Below are positions 56,328-64,000 of a DNA stretch of 64,000 bases, piece by piece (position 1 is the stretch's first letter; each line of letters opens with the position of its first letter). The DNA is from Burkholderiales bacterium (GTDB lineage Bacteria; Pseudomonadota; Gammaproteobacteria; Burkholderiales; Burkholderiaceae_C): positions 1 to 64,000 of the forward strand of contig JAPLPQ010000099.1 of assembly GCA_026400105.1 (NCBI GenBank), in the 5' to 3' direction. The position numbers were made by a program, and so were the translations under genes. Below the pieces are notes generated by a model that was not told the origin of the DNA, searched no databases, and saw nothing but the letters and a program-made list of their open reading frames with translations.

Positions 56328-56867
56328 ATGGCACGCTTTCAAGAAATCTACCGCGACAAGGTCGCACCGGCTCTGAAAGAGCAGTTCGGCTACAAGTCCG
56401 TCATGGAAGTGCCGCGCATCACCAAGATCACCCTGAACATGGGTGTGTCCGAAGCTGTTGCCGACAAGAAAGTCATGGACCACGCCGTCGGCGACCTGAC
56501 CAAGATCGCCGGTCAAAAGCCCGTCGTGACCAAGGCCCGCAAGGCTATCGCTGGTTTCAAGATCCGCGAACAACAGCCGATCGGCTGCATGGTCACCCTG
56601 CGTGGCGCCCAGATGTACGAATTCCTGGACCGTTTCGTCACCGTGGCTCTGCCGCGCGTGCGTGACTTCCGTGGTATCTCCGGCAAGTCTTTCGACGGCC
56701 GCGGCAACTACAACGTTGGCGTCAAAGAACAGATCATCTTCCCCGAAATCGAATACGACAAGGTGGATGCTCTGCGTGGTCTGAACATCAGCATCACGAC
56801 GACCGCCAAGACCGACGCCGAGTGCAAGGCACTGCTGGCTGGTTTCCGTTTCCCGTTCAAGAACTGA
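56328..56867 (+). CDS. rplE: 50S ribosomal protein L5
   Basis: I choose ATG at 56328 ([16 protein letters not shown], 179 residues, the usual length); the ATG at 56322 overlapping rplX adds two residues. Contains [15 protein letters not shown] and [15 protein letters not shown]. Binds 5S rRNA and helps form the central protuberance. Confidence 0.98.
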   Translation: MARFQEIYRDKVAPALKEQFGYKSVMEVPRITKITLNMGVSEAVADKKVMDHAVGDLTKIAGQKPVVTKARKAIAGFKIREQQPIGCMVTLRGAQMYEFLDRFVTVALPRVRDFRGISGKSFDGRGNYNVGVKEQIIFPEIEYDKVDALRGLNISITTTAKTDAECKALLAGFRFPFKN

Positions 56868-56875
56868 GGTGGTTT

Positions 56876-57181
56876 GTGGCTAAACAAGCTTTGCTCCAGC
56901 GCGAACTGAAGCGCGAGAAACTCGCCGCCAAGTTCGCCAACAAGTACAACGAGTTCAAGGCCATTGCCGGTGACGCCAAGCGTTCCGACGAAGAGCGTGA
57001 TGCAGCCCGTCTGGGCCTGCAGAAACTGCCCCGCAATGCCAACCCGACCCGCCAGCACAACCGTTGCGAAATCACCGGTCGTCCCCGTGGCACCTTCCGT
57101 CAGTTCGGTCTGGCACGTGCCAAGGTTCGTGAACTGGCTTTTGCCGGCGAAATCCCCGGCGTGACCAAGGCCAGCTGGTAA
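56876..57181 (+). CDS. rpsN: 30S ribosomal protein S14
   Basis: 101 residues, GTG start after [27 protein letters not shown]. The long, zinc-free (C-minus) form, with the C-terminal [20 protein letters not shown] and GVTKASW. Assembles into the 30S head. The track's extra N-terminal residues come from rplE's end. Confidence 0.98.
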   Translation: MAKQALLQRELKREKLAAKFANKYNEFKAIAGDAKRSDEERDAARLGLQKLPRNANPTRQHNRCEITGRPRGTFRQFGLARAKVRELAFAGEIPGVTKASW

Positions 57182-57200
57182 GGCGCAAGGAGTACCCCAA

Positions 57201-57596
57201 ATGAGCATGAGTGATCCTATCGCCGATATGCTGACCCGCATCCGTAACGCACAGATGGTCGCCAAGTCCATCGTGGCAATGCCGTCTTCCAAAGTGAAGA
57301 CCGCCATCGCCCAAGTGCTGAAGGACGAAGGTTACATTGACGGATTCCAAGTCAAGACCGAAGCCGGCAAGAGCCAGCTCGAAATCGCCCTCAAGTACTA
57401 CGCTGGCCGTCCGGTCATCGAGCGTATCGAGCGCGTCAGCCGTCCTGGTCTGCGTGTCTACAAGGGCACCAAGGACATCCCCCAGGTCCAAAACGGCCTG
57501 GGCGTCGCTATCGTCACCACCCCCCAGGGCGTGATGACCGATCGCAAAGCGCGCGCTGCCGGTGTCGGCGGTGAAGTTCTGTGTTTCGTCGCCTAA
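57201..57596 (+). CDS. rpsH: 30S ribosomal protein S8
   Basis: 131 residues: [19 protein letters not shown] and the C-terminal [20 protein letters not shown]. Binds the central domain of 16S rRNA; in E. coli it represses the spc operon by binding the rplE region mRNA. I did not find a clear copy of that site here. AAGGAG precedes the ATG. Confidence 0.98.
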   Translation: MSMSDPIADMLTRIRNAQMVAKSIVAMPSSKVKTAIAQVLKDEGYIDGFQVKTEAGKSQLEIALKYYAGRPVIERIERVSRPGLRVYKGTKDIPQVQNGLGVAIVTTPQGVMTDRKARAAGVGGEVLCFVA

Positions 57597-57620
57597 CGCG
57601 CGCATTGAGGAGTATCTGAA

Positions 57621-58154
57621 ATGTCTCGTGTAGGTAAGCAGGCAGTCACCATTCCGCAAGGCGTGGAAGTGGCCATCAAGCCCGAAACCATCAGCGTCAA
57701 GGGTGCCCTGGGCGCCATGGAGCTGGCTCAGAACGCGCTGGTCAAGGTCGAAAGCGTTGACGGCAAACTGTCGTTCAGCCCGATCGGCGAATCGCGTGAA
57801 GCCAATGCAATGAGCGGCACCATCCGCCAGTTGGTCAACAACATGGTCAATGGTGTGAGCAAGGGCTTCGAGAAGAAGCTGACCCTGATCGGCGTGGGCT
57901 ACAAAGCCGCCGCCTCGGGCAACAAGCTCAACCTGGCTGTTGGTTTCTCGCACCCGGTGAACATCGAGATGCCTGCTGGCATCACGGTCGCCACCCCGAC
58001 CCCGACCGAAGTCGTGATCAAGGGCGCTGACCGTCAGCGTGTTGGCCAGATCGCTTCTGAAGTCCGTGCCGTGCGTCCTCCCGAGCCTTACAAGGGCAAG
58101 GGCATCCGTTACTCGGATGAGAAGGTCGTGATCAAAGAGACCAAGAAGAAATAA
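57621..58154 (+). CDS. rplF: 50S ribosomal protein L6
   Basis: 177 residues: [19 protein letters not shown], the internal duplicated fold with [20 protein letters not shown], and the C-terminal [17 protein letters not shown]. Located near the GTPase-associated region and the sarcin-ricin loop. GAGGAG precedes the ATG. Confidence 0.98.
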   Translation: MSRVGKQAVTIPQGVEVAIKPETISVKGALGAMELAQNALVKVESVDGKLSFSPIGESREANAMSGTIRQLVNNMVNGVSKGFEKKLTLIGVGYKAAASGNKLNLAVGFSHPVNIEMPAGITVATPTPTEVVIKGADRQRVGQIASEVRAVRPPEPYKGKGIRYSDEKVVIKETKKK

Positions 58155-58165
58155 GGACTGCGAAC

Positions 58166-58522
58166 ATGTTGACGAAAAAAGAACAGCGTTTGCGCCGTGC
58201 CCGTCAGACCCGCATCCGCATTGCACAGCAAGGCGCCGTTCGTCTGACCGTGAACCGTACCAACCTGCACATCTATGCCAGCGTCATCTCTGGCGACGGC
58301 AGCAAGGTGCTGGCTTCGGCCTCCACCGTCGAAGCAGAAGTGCGTGCTCAGCTGGGCAATGGCGGCAACAAGGCTGCGGCCGAGCTGATCGGTAAGCGCA
58401 TCGCTGAAAAAGCGAAGGCTGCTGGCATCGAGAAAGTGGCCTTCGACCGTTCGGGCTTCGCCTACCACGGCCGTGTCAAAGCCCTGGCAGACGCCGCGCG
58501 TGAAGCCGGCCTGCAATTCTGA
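58166..58522 (+). CDS. rplR: 50S ribosomal protein L18
   Basis: 118 residues: [20 protein letters not shown], then [16 protein letters not shown] and the C-terminal [19 protein letters not shown]. Binds 5S rRNA with L5. Only 11 bases after rplF. Confidence 0.98.
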   Translation: MLTKKEQRLRRARQTRIRIAQQGAVRLTVNRTNLHIYASVISGDGSKVLASASTVEAEVRAQLGNGGNKAAAELIGKRIAEKAKAAGIEKVAFDRSGFAYHGRVKALADAAREAGLQF

Positions 58523-58539
58523 TTGGACGGGATACGCAA

Positions 58540-59055
58540 ATGGCTAAATTTCAAGCTAACGTGAAGAGCGAAGCTGACGACGGCTTGCGCGAAAAGATGA
58601 TTGCTGTCAACCGCGTGACCAAAGTGGTCAAGGGCGGTCGCATCATGGCTTTCGCCGCACTGACCGTGGTTGGCGATGGCGACGGCCGCGTCGGTATGGG
58701 CAAGGGCAAGTCCCGCGAAGTGCCGGCCGCTGTGCAAAAGGGCATGGACGAAGCCCGCCGCAACATGATCAAGGTTTCGCTGAAGAATGGCTCCCTGCAC
58801 CATGCAGTCAAGGGTCACCACGGCGCAGCCAACGTCATGATGCTGCCGGCCGCCAAGGGTACCGGCATCATCGCCGGCGGCCCGATGCGCGCTGTCTTCG
58901 AAGTGCTGGGCATCACCGACGTCGTGGCCAAGAGCCATGGCTCGAGCAACCCTTACAACCTGGTCCGCGCCACTCTGGACGCTCTGAAGAACTCGACCAC
59001 CCCGTCTAGCGTCGCTTCCAAGCGCGGCAAGTCGGTGGAAGAGATTCTGGGCTGA
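58540..59055 (+). CDS. rpsE: 30S ribosomal protein S5
   Basis: 171 residues with the S5 signature [20 protein letters not shown] and [19 protein letters not shown]. Part of the mRNA-entry site and accuracy centre, with S4 encoded further on. rpmD follows after 11 bases. Confidence 0.98.
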   Translation: MAKFQANVKSEADDGLREKMIAVNRVTKVVKGGRIMAFAALTVVGDGDGRVGMGKGKSREVPAAVQKGMDEARRNMIKVSLKNGSLHHAVKGHHGAANVMMLPAAKGTGIIAGGPMRAVFEVLGITDVVAKSHGSSNPYNLVRATLDALKNSTTPSSVASKRGKSVEEILG

Positions 59056-59066
59056 TGGGAGAGATC

Positions 59067-59249
59067 ATGACTGCCAATAACACCATCAAGGTTCAACTGG
59101 TTCGCAGCCCCATCGGCTGCAAAGAGGACCATCGCGCCACCGTGCGCGGACTGGGCCTGCGCAAAATCAACAGCACCAGCGAACTGCAGGACACCCCTGC
59201 AGTGCGCGGCATGATCAACAAGATCAGTTATCTGATCAAAGTGATCTGA
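59067..59249 (+). CDS. rpmD: 50S ribosomal protein L30
   Basis: 60 residues, start [20 protein letters not shown] (the track begins four codons earlier). Family motif [20 protein letters not shown] is present. It is the short bacterial form. An imperfect GAGA ribosome site precedes it. Confidence 0.97.
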   Translation: MTANNTIKVQLVRSPIGCKEDHRATVRGLGLRKINSTSELQDTPAVRGMINKISYLIKVI

Positions 59250-59262
59250 TCGGAGTCAAGAC

Positions 59263-59694
59263 ATGGAACTCAACACTCTCAAGCCCGCTGCCGGTGCCAA
59301 GCACGCCAAGCGTCGCGTGGGCCGTGGCATTGGCTCCGGTCTCGGCAAGACCGCTGGCCGTGGCCACAAGGGCCAAAAGTCGCGTTCGGGCGGCTACCAC
59401 AAGGTCGGTTTCGAAGGCGGTCAAATGCCTTTGCAACGCCGACTGCCCAAGCGTGGCTTCAAGTCCCAGACTCTGAAGTACAACGCCGAAGTGACTCTGT
59501 CCGACCTGCAAGCCCTGGGCGTTGCAGAAGTCGATCTGCTGACTCTCAAAGCCGCCGGTCTCGTGCCGGAAATGGCCAAGAAGGTCAAGGTCATCAAGAC
59601 CGGTGAACTGACTCTGGCTGTTAAGCTGACTAACGTCGGCGCAACTGCTGGCGCCAAGGAAGCCATCGAAGCCGCTGGCGGCTCGTTGGTTTGA
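59263..59694 (+). CDS. rplO: 50S ribosomal protein L15
   Basis: 143 residues: [20 protein letters not shown], the Gly/Lys-rich [20 protein letters not shown], and [21 protein letters not shown] late assembly protein of the large subunit. It precedes secY by 23 bases. Confidence 0.98.
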   Translation: MELNTLKPAAGAKHAKRRVGRGIGSGLGKTAGRGHKGQKSRSGGYHKVGFEGGQMPLQRRLPKRGFKSQTLKYNAEVTLSDLQALGVAEVDLLTLKAAGLVPEMAKKVKVIKTGELTLAVKLTNVGATAGAKEAIEAAGGSLV

Positions 59695-59717
59695 TCGGGT
59701 TTTAACCGGAACTGCTC

Positions 59718-61037
59718 GTGGCCACTAACGCTGCAACCCTCGCGAAGACAGGCAAGTTCGGCGACCTCCGTCGTCGACTCGTATTCTTGCTGCTGGCATT
59801 GGTCGTCTACCGCATCGGGGCTCATATCCCGGTGCCAGGTATCAACCCCGACCAGCTGGCCCAGCTCTTCAAGGGCCAGCAGGGCGGCATCCTGAACCTG
59901 TTCAACATGTTCTCGGGCGGAGCGCTGTCGCGTTTCACCGTGTTCGCGTTGGGGATCATGCCCTACATCTCGGCTTCCATCGTCATGCAGCTCATGGGCT
60001 ATGTATTGCCCGCTTTTGAGCAAATGAAGAAGGAAGGCGAAGCTGGCAAGCGCAAGATCACGCAGTACACCCGCATCGGCACCGTGGGCCTCGCCATTTT
60101 CCAGTCGCTCGGCATTGCCATGGCACTGGAAGGTACGCAAGGCCTGGTGATCGACCCTGGTTTTGGCTTCCGCCTGACCACCGTCGTGACCCTGGTCGCC
60201 GGTACGATGTTCCTGATGTGGCTGGGTGAGCAAATCACCGAACGTGGCCTGGGCAACGGTATCTCGATCCTTATCTTTGCCGGTATCGCTGCGGGTCTCC
60301 CCAACGCTATCGGCGGCCTGTTCGAACTGGTTCGCACCGGCGCGATGGCTCCCCTGGCGGCGATCTTCATCGTCGCCCTGGTGATCCTCGTGACCTACTT
60401 CGTGGTGTTCGTCGAGCGCGGACAACGCAAGATCCTGGTGAATTACGCACGCCGTCAGGTGGGCAACAAGGTGTATGGCGGTCAATCGTCGCATCTGCCG
60501 CTCAAGCTGAACATGGCTGGCGTGATTCCCCCGATCTTCGCTTCGTCCATCATCCTGCTGCCCACTACCGTGGTGAGCTGGGTCAGTACCGGTGACGGTA
60601 CGCGCTGGTTGCGCGACATTGCTTCGGCACTGTCGCCGGGACAGCCGATCTATGTGGCGTTCTACGCTGCAGCGATCGTGTTCTTCTGCTTCTTCTACAC
60701 CGCGCTGGTATTCAACAGCCGGGAGACCGCAGATAACCTGAAGAAGAGTGGTGCGTTCATTCCGGGCATTCGCCCGGGTGACCAGACTGCCAGGCATATC
60801 GACAAGGTGCTGGTGCGCTTGACGCTGGCTGGTGCGATCTACATCACGCTGGTCTGTCTGCTGCCGGAGTTCCTGATCCTGAAGTACAACGTTCCGTTCT
60901 ACTTCGGCGGTACTTCGCTGCTGATCATCGTGGTGGTGACCATGGACTTCATGGCCCAGGTGCAAAACTACCTGATGTCGCAACAGTACGAGTCCTTGTT
61001 GAAAAAGGCCAACTTTAAGGCAGCCCCGGGTGTCTGA
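59718..61037 (+). CDS. secY: Protein translocase subunit SecY
   Basis: 439 residues with ten membrane helices, starting at GTG. Typical motifs are [20 protein letters not shown], the plug-region [26 protein letters not shown] and [12 protein letters not shown]. The C-terminal cytoplasmic loop [19 protein letters not shown] and tail are normal. Forms the SecYEG channel. In the usual place between rplO and infA/rpmJ. Confidence 0.98.
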   Translation: MATNAATLAKTGKFGDLRRRLVFLLLALVVYRIGAHIPVPGINPDQLAQLFKGQQGGILNLFNMFSGGALSRFTVFALGIMPYISASIVMQLMGYVLPAFEQMKKEGEAGKRKITQYTRIGTVGLAIFQSLGIAMALEGTQGLVIDPGFGFRLTTVVTLVAGTMFLMWLGEQITERGLGNGISILIFAGIAAGLPNAIGGLFELVRTGAMAPLAAIFIVALVILVTYFVVFVERGQRKILVNYARRQVGNKVYGGQSSHLPLKLNMAGVIPPIFASSIILLPTTVVSWVSTGDGTRWLRDIASALSPGQPIYVAFYAAAIVFFCFFYTALVFNSRETADNLKKSGAFIPGIRPGDQTARHIDKVLVRLTLAGAIYITLVCLLPEFLILKYNVPFYFGGTSLLIIVVVTMDFMAQVQNYLMSQQYESLLKKANFKAAPGV

Positions 61038-61040
61038 GAA

Positions 61041-61259
61041 ATGGCCAAGGATGATGTGATTGAGATGCTGGGCGAGGTGTTAGAAAACCTCCCCAACGCC
61101 ACGTTCCGGGTCAAGCTGGAAAACGGGCACGTGGTCTTGGGCCACATTTCGGGCAAGATGCGCATGCACTACATACGTATCCTGCCTGGTGACAAGGTCA
61201 AGGTCGAATTGACGCCCTATGACCTTACGCGTGCCCGGATCGTGTTCCGCGCCAAGTAA
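61041..61259 (+). CDS. infA: Translation initiation factor IF-1
   Basis: 72 residues, an OB fold: [38 protein letters not shown] and [20 protein letters not shown]. Binds the 30S A site during initiation. The ATG is 3 bases past the secY stop. The N-terminal Asp/Asp variation is usual for betaproteobacteria. Confidence 0.97.
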   Translation: MAKDDVIEMLGEVLENLPNATFRVKLENGHVVLGHISGKMRMHYIRILPGDKVKVELTPYDLTRARIVFRAK

Positions 61260-61289
61260 AGAGTTTTGAGATTTCTTCAGGAGAATGAC

Positions 61290-61403
61290 ATGAGAGTTTC
61301 GGCTTCGGTCAAGAAAATGTGCCGCAACTGTAAGATCATCCGTCGCCATGGCGTCGTGCGCGTTATTTGCACCGACCCGCGACACAAGCAGCGTCAAGGC
61401 TGA
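61290..61403 (+). CDS. rpmJ: 50S ribosomal protein L36
   Basis: A 37-residue gene too short for the ORF track, preceded by CAGGAG. It reads [20 protein letters not shown] and then [17 protein letters not shown]. The zinc-ribbon ligands (CxxC, C, H) are all kept, so this is the zinc-bound form. Its place between infA and rpsM is the classic one. Confidence 0.97.
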   Translation: MRVSASVKKMCRNCKIIRRHGVVRVICTDPRHKQRQG

Positions 61404-61421
61404 TAGGTTTAAGGGACCACC

Positions 61422-61787
61422 ATGGCACGTATTGCTGGTATCAACATTCCGCCTCACAAGCACGCCGAAATCGGCCTGACTTCCATCTTCGGTATCGGCC
61501 GCACCCGTGCGCGCCAGATCTGCGAAGCTTGTGGCATCGACTACAACAAGAAGATCAAGGATCTGTCCGACGCCGAACTCGAAAAAGTTCGTGACGTGGT
61601 CAACTCCTACACGATCGAAGGCGACCTGCGCCGCGAAACCACGATGAACATCAAGCGTTTGATGGACATCGGTTGCTACCGCGGTTTCCGTCATCGCCGC
61701 GGCCTGCCGGTCCGCGGTCAGCGCACCAAGACCAACGCTCGTACCCGCAAGGGCCCGCGCAAGGCAGCACAGTCGCTGAAGAAATAA
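61422..61787 (+). CDS. rpsM: 30S ribosomal protein S13
   Basis: 121 residues: [20 protein letters not shown], the helix-two-turn-helix [18 protein letters not shown] and the C-terminal basic tail [18 protein letters not shown]. Located in the 30S head contacting L5. In E. coli this gene opens the alpha operon; here only 18 bases separate it from rpmJ and no separate promoter was seen. Confidence 0.98.
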   Translation: MARIAGINIPPHKHAEIGLTSIFGIGRTRARQICEACGIDYNKKIKDLSDAELEKVRDVVNSYTIEGDLRRETTMNIKRLMDIGCYRGFRHRRGLPVRGQRTKTNARTRKGPRKAAQSLKK

Positions 61788-61806
61788 ACCGGATTGAAGG
61801 ATCACC

Positions 61807-62211
61807 ATGGCTAAGCAACAATCCAGCAGCGCCGCCGCCCGCGTGCGCAAGAAGGTTCGTAAGAACATTGCTGACGGCATCGCGCATGTCCACGCTTCGT
61901 TCAACAACACGATCATCACCATCACCGACCGCCAGGGCAATGCCCTGTCGTGGGCTTCGTCGGGTGGCCAGGGCTTCAAGGGTTCGCGCAAGTCGACTCC
62001 TTTCGCAGCTCAGGTCGCTTCCGAAGTGGCTGGTCGTGCCGCGATCGAACAGGGCATCAAGAACCTTGACGTCGAAATCAAGGGCCCGGGTCCGGGTCGC
62101 GAATCCTCGGTGCGCGCCCTCGGCGCCCTGGGTATCCGCATCTCCTCGATCTCCGACGTGACCCCGGTGCCGCACAACGGCTGCCGTCCGCAAAAGCGTC
62201 GTCGTATCTGA
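61807..62211 (+). CDS. rpsK: 30S ribosomal protein S11
   Basis: 134 residues: [40 protein letters not shown] and the C-terminal [16 protein letters not shown]. Lies on the 30S platform near the Shine-Dalgarno helix. A promoter and structured leader follow before rpsD. Confidence 0.98.
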   Translation: MAKQQSSSAAARVRKKVRKNIADGIAHVHASFNNTIITITDRQGNALSWASSGGQGFKGSRKSTPFAAQVASEVAGRAAIEQGIKNLDVEIKGPGPGRESSVRALGALGIRISSISDVTPVPHNGCRPQKRRRI

Positions 62212-62215
62212 TCGC

Positions 62216-62243
62216 TTGCCGATCGGTACGAGAGCGCTATAAT
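62216..62243 (+). promoter_or_regulatory. Sigma70-type promoter for rpsD-rpoA
   Basis: TTGCCG (62216-62221), 16 bases, then a perfect TATAAT (62238-62243). The expected start near 62250 gives a leader of about 120 bases before rpsD. It separates rpsD-rpoA from upstream genes or boosts their expression. Confidence 0.75.
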
Positions 62244-62264
62244 CCAAGGCTTTTGTTTTGGTCG

Positions 62265-62351
62265 CCACCGCAGCGTCGCTGCGGTGGTGTTTGTCGTTAA
62301 GACCACCGCCACCCCGTGTCTGGGGCGGCTCCCGCAAGTCAACGCTTGCGG
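62265..62351 (+). ncRNA. Structured rpsD leader with mutually exclusive hairpins
   Basis: Segment 1 CCACCGCAGC (62265-62274) pairs perfectly with segment 2 GCTGCGGTGG (62278-62287). Segment 2, as GCGGTGGT (62281-62288), can instead pair with segment 3 ACCACCGC (62302-62309). Segment 3, as GCCACCCC (62308-62315), can pair with segment 4 GGGGCGGC (62322-62329), with one mismatch. A final hairpin CCGCAAG/CTTGCGG (62332-62338, 62345-62351) ends 21 bases before the rpsD start codon. Alternative pairing of this kind is typical of attenuators and ribosomal-protein leaders. Autogenous control by S4 is a reasonable guess but not shown. Confidence 0.55.
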
Positions 62352-62372
62352 CAGTGCATAAAAGGAATCAAC

Positions 62373-62996
62373 GTGGCACGTTATATCGGCCCTAAGGCCA
62401 AACTTTCCCGCCGTGAAGGCACCGACCTGCTGCTCAAGAGCGCCCGCCGCTCGATCAGCGACAAGTCGAAGTTTGAAACCAAGCCGGGCCAGCATGGCCG
62501 TACCTCGGGTCAGCGTACTTCCGACTTCGGCCTGCAGCTGCGCGAAAAGCAGAAGGTCAAGCGTATCTACGGCGTGCTCGAGCGCCAGTTCCGCCGCTAC
62601 TTCGCTGAAGCCGACCGTCGCCGTGGCAACACCGGCGCGACCCTGCTGTCGCTGCTGGAATGCCGCCTGGACAACGTCGTCTTCCGCATGGGCTTTGCCT
62701 CCACCCGTTCCGAAGCGCGCCAGCTGGTGTCGCACAAGGCGATCCAGGTGAACGGCCAGAGCGTCAACATCCCGTCGTACTCGGTCAAGGCTGGTGACAT
62801 CATCGCCGTGCGCGAAAAGTCGAAGAAGCAAGCCCGCATCATCGAAGCGCTGGAACTCGCCAAGCAAATCGGCTTCCCCGCCTGGGTTGAAGTCGCTGCC
62901 GACAAGGCCGAAGGCGTGTTCAAGAAGTCGCCTGACCGCGACGAGTTCGGTTCCGACATCAACGAATCGCTGATCGTCGAACTGTACTCGCGTTAA
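62373..62996 (+). CDS. rpsD: 30S ribosomal protein S4
   Basis: 207 residues with GTG start after [28 protein letters not shown]4 RNA-binding domain with [20 protein letters not shown] and [20 protein letters not shown] primary 16S rRNA binder. In E. coli S4 represses the alpha operon; here a structured leader lies directly upstream of its own gene. The start in the track, 19 codons earlier, falls inside the leader hairpins. Confidence 0.98.
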   Translation: MARYIGPKAKLSRREGTDLLLKSARRSISDKSKFETKPGQHGRTSGQRTSDFGLQLREKQKVKRIYGVLERQFRRYFAEADRRRGNTGATLLSLLECRLDNVVFRMGFASTRSEARQLVSHKAIQVNGQSVNIPSYSVKAGDIIAVREKSKKQARIIEALELAKQIGFPAWVEVAADKAEGVFKKSPDRDEFGSDINESLIVELYSR

Positions 62997-63016
62997 TCGC
63001 GAGAGTCTCCCTAGTG

Positions 63017-63046
63017 CCCGGATTCTGCTCAGCTGCAGAGTCCGGG
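63017..63046 (+). promoter_or_regulatory. Hairpin between rpsD and rpoA
   Basis: CCCGGA and CTGC on the left pair with GCAG and TCCGGG on the right, with small internal loops (TT/AG) and a six-base apical loop. ATTTGTG follows, so the U-run is poor. It may attenuate or stabilise transcript between rpsD and rpoA. Confidence 0.5.
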
Positions 63047-63104
63047 ATTTGTGCTCCATCGGCCTTATCGGCGTAACGAGCCGAGGGTATTGAAGGAAGT
63101 CCGA

Positions 63105-64000
63105 ATGCTGAATAATCTGCTCAAGCCCAAGAACATCAACGTCGAGCAACTGACGGCCAACAAGGCCAAAGTCGTGCTCGAGCCCTTCGAGCGCGGTTAC
63201 GGCCACACGCTGGGCAATGCCCTGCGCCGTGTGCTGCTGTCCTCCATGGTGGGACATGCTCCGACGGAAGTGACGATCGCGGGTGTGGTGCACGAGTATT
63301 CCTCGATCGATGGCGTTCAGGAAGATGTCGTCAGCATCCTGCTCAACCTCAAGGGCGTGGTTTTCAAGCTGCATGGCCGTGACGAAGTCACGCTGAGCCT
63401 GCGCAAGGACGGCGCTGGCGTGGTCACTGCGGCTGACATCCAGACCCCGCACGACGTCGAGATCCTGAATCCCGAGCATCCGATCGCCACCCTGTCGGCC
63501 GGTGCCAAGCTCGATATGCAGATCAAGGTCGAGAAGGGCCGTGGCTATGTGCCGGGCAACGTGCGCCGTGGCGACGATTCGACCCGAGCCATCGGTCGCA
63601 TCCTGCTGGACGCTTCCTTCTCCCCGATCAAGCGCGTGAGCTACGCGGTCGAGAACGCCCGCGTCGAGCAGCGTACCGACCTCGACAAGCTGGTGCTCGA
63701 GATCGAGACCAACGGTGCCGTCGGTCCGGAAGAGGCCGTGCGTGCCGCTGCCAAGATCCTGGTCGAGCAGCTGGCCGTGTTCGCGCAGCTCGAAGGTGCG
63801 GACGTGTTCGAGAATGGCGCCGTCAAGAGCGGTGTCACCCAGCAATTCGACCCGGTGCTGCTGCGTCCGGTCGACGAGCTCGAACTGACCGTGCGTTCCG
63901 CCAACTGCCTGAAGGCCGAGAACATCTACTACATCGGTGACCTGATCCAGCGCACCGAGAACGAGCTGCTCAAGACCCCGAATCTGGGTCGCAAGTCGCT
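63105..64000 (+). CDS. rpoA: RNA polymerase alpha subunit (C-terminal end cut by window edge)
   Basis: 298 codons are present; the family has about 325-330 residues, so only the last part of the C-terminal DNA-binding domain is missing. It begins [20 protein letters not shown]. The dimerisation domain shows [20 protein letters not shown], and the C-terminal domain starts around [20 protein letters not shown]. It scaffolds beta and beta-prime assembly and contacts activators and UP elements. AAGGAAG precedes the ATG. Confidence 0.98.
   Translation, partial: MLNNLLKPKNINVEQLTANKAKVVLEPFERGYGHTLGNALRRVLLSSMVGHAPTEVTIAGVVHEYSSIDGVQEDVVSILLNLKGVVFKLHGRDEVTLSLRKDGAGVVTAADIQTPHDVEILNPEHPIATLSAGAKLDMQIKVEKGRGYVPGNVRRGDDSTRAIGRILLDASFSPIKRVSYAVENARVEQRTDLDKLVLEIETNGAVGPEEAVRAAAKILVEQLAVFAQLEGADVFENGAVKSGVTQQFDPVLLRPVDELELTVRSANCLKAENIYYIGDLIQRTENELLKTPNLGRKS

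Noticed and set aside
59421-60983. 520-codon leftward open frame opposite secY
   Set aside because: SecY is beyond doubt; the antisense product is Asp/His/Gln-rich with no known motif.
62265-62287. Simple Rho-independent terminator of rpsK
   Set aside because: The first hairpin lies downstream of the likely rpsD promoter and lacks a clean U-run; alternative pairing fits a leader better.

Overview
The window is high-GC, gene-dense chromosomal DNA from a betaproteobacterium of the order Burkholderiales, most likely the Comamonadaceae or a close relative. Evidence for this is the chain queA - parA-like - nhaR-like - recG - oxyR - ubiA - proC running straight into a ribosomal block that starts at rplN, a PhaM-type granule protein, a PilT/PilU pair, and the rsmI | yraN-diaA-dolP neighbourhood. 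No rRNA, tRNA, CRISPR array or intact insertion sequence was seen.

Layout. 1-2 kb: the start of an RND efflux operon (adaptor plus cut-off permease). 2.3-4.3 kb: a membrane diguanylate cyclase. 4.4-5.4 kb: a trimeric porin. 5.6-15 kb: a complete urate-to-ureide catabolic region. One arm reads gntR - puuE - uraD::allC fusion - M20 peptidase; the divergent arm reads uraH - puuD, followed by a three-gene ABC importer. A palindrome with a CTGTATACA core lies in both control regions, so the FCD-type GntR protein probably controls both arms. 15-19.8 kb: a PAS/GGDEF/EAL protein, a scar holding the tails of a LysR gene and an ABC permease gene, a lower-GC GAF-PAS-GGDEF gene and the last 34 codons of an IS3-family transposase.

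19.8-26.5 kb: glmS, an Lrp/AsnC regulator and glmU, then a LapD/LapG adhesin-retention switch. 26.6-34 kb: small conserved genes (slyX, Oxidoreductase-like), a 3-hydroxyacyl-CoA dehydrogenase, a Pat-like protein acetyltransferase, then rsmI divergent from yraN-diaA-dolP. 33.5-44 kb: pilU, pilT, yggS, an Hsp20, purU, cfa, dps, a degenerate FAH-fold protein, a DksA-like pair, phaM and tgt. 43.9-47.4 kb: an unrecognised putative outer-membrane barrel and an unrecognised large lipoprotein. 47.5-55.3 kb: queA, an orphan ParA-like ATPase, an nhaR-like regulator, recG-oxyR-ubiA, and proC.

55.4-64 kb: a ribosomal cluster from rplN to rpoA (cut by the window edge). A good sigma70-type promoter precedes rplN and a second lies between rpsK and rpsD. 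The rpsD leader can fold into mutually exclusive hairpins, which looks like a regulatory RNA.

The main themes are nitrogen recovery from purines, cyclic-di-GMP signalling (three GGDEF proteins plus LapD/LapG) and core translation. The least explained items are the rpsD leader, the 17.7-18.1 kb scar, the shared GntR operators, and the unknown barrel and lipoprotein genes.
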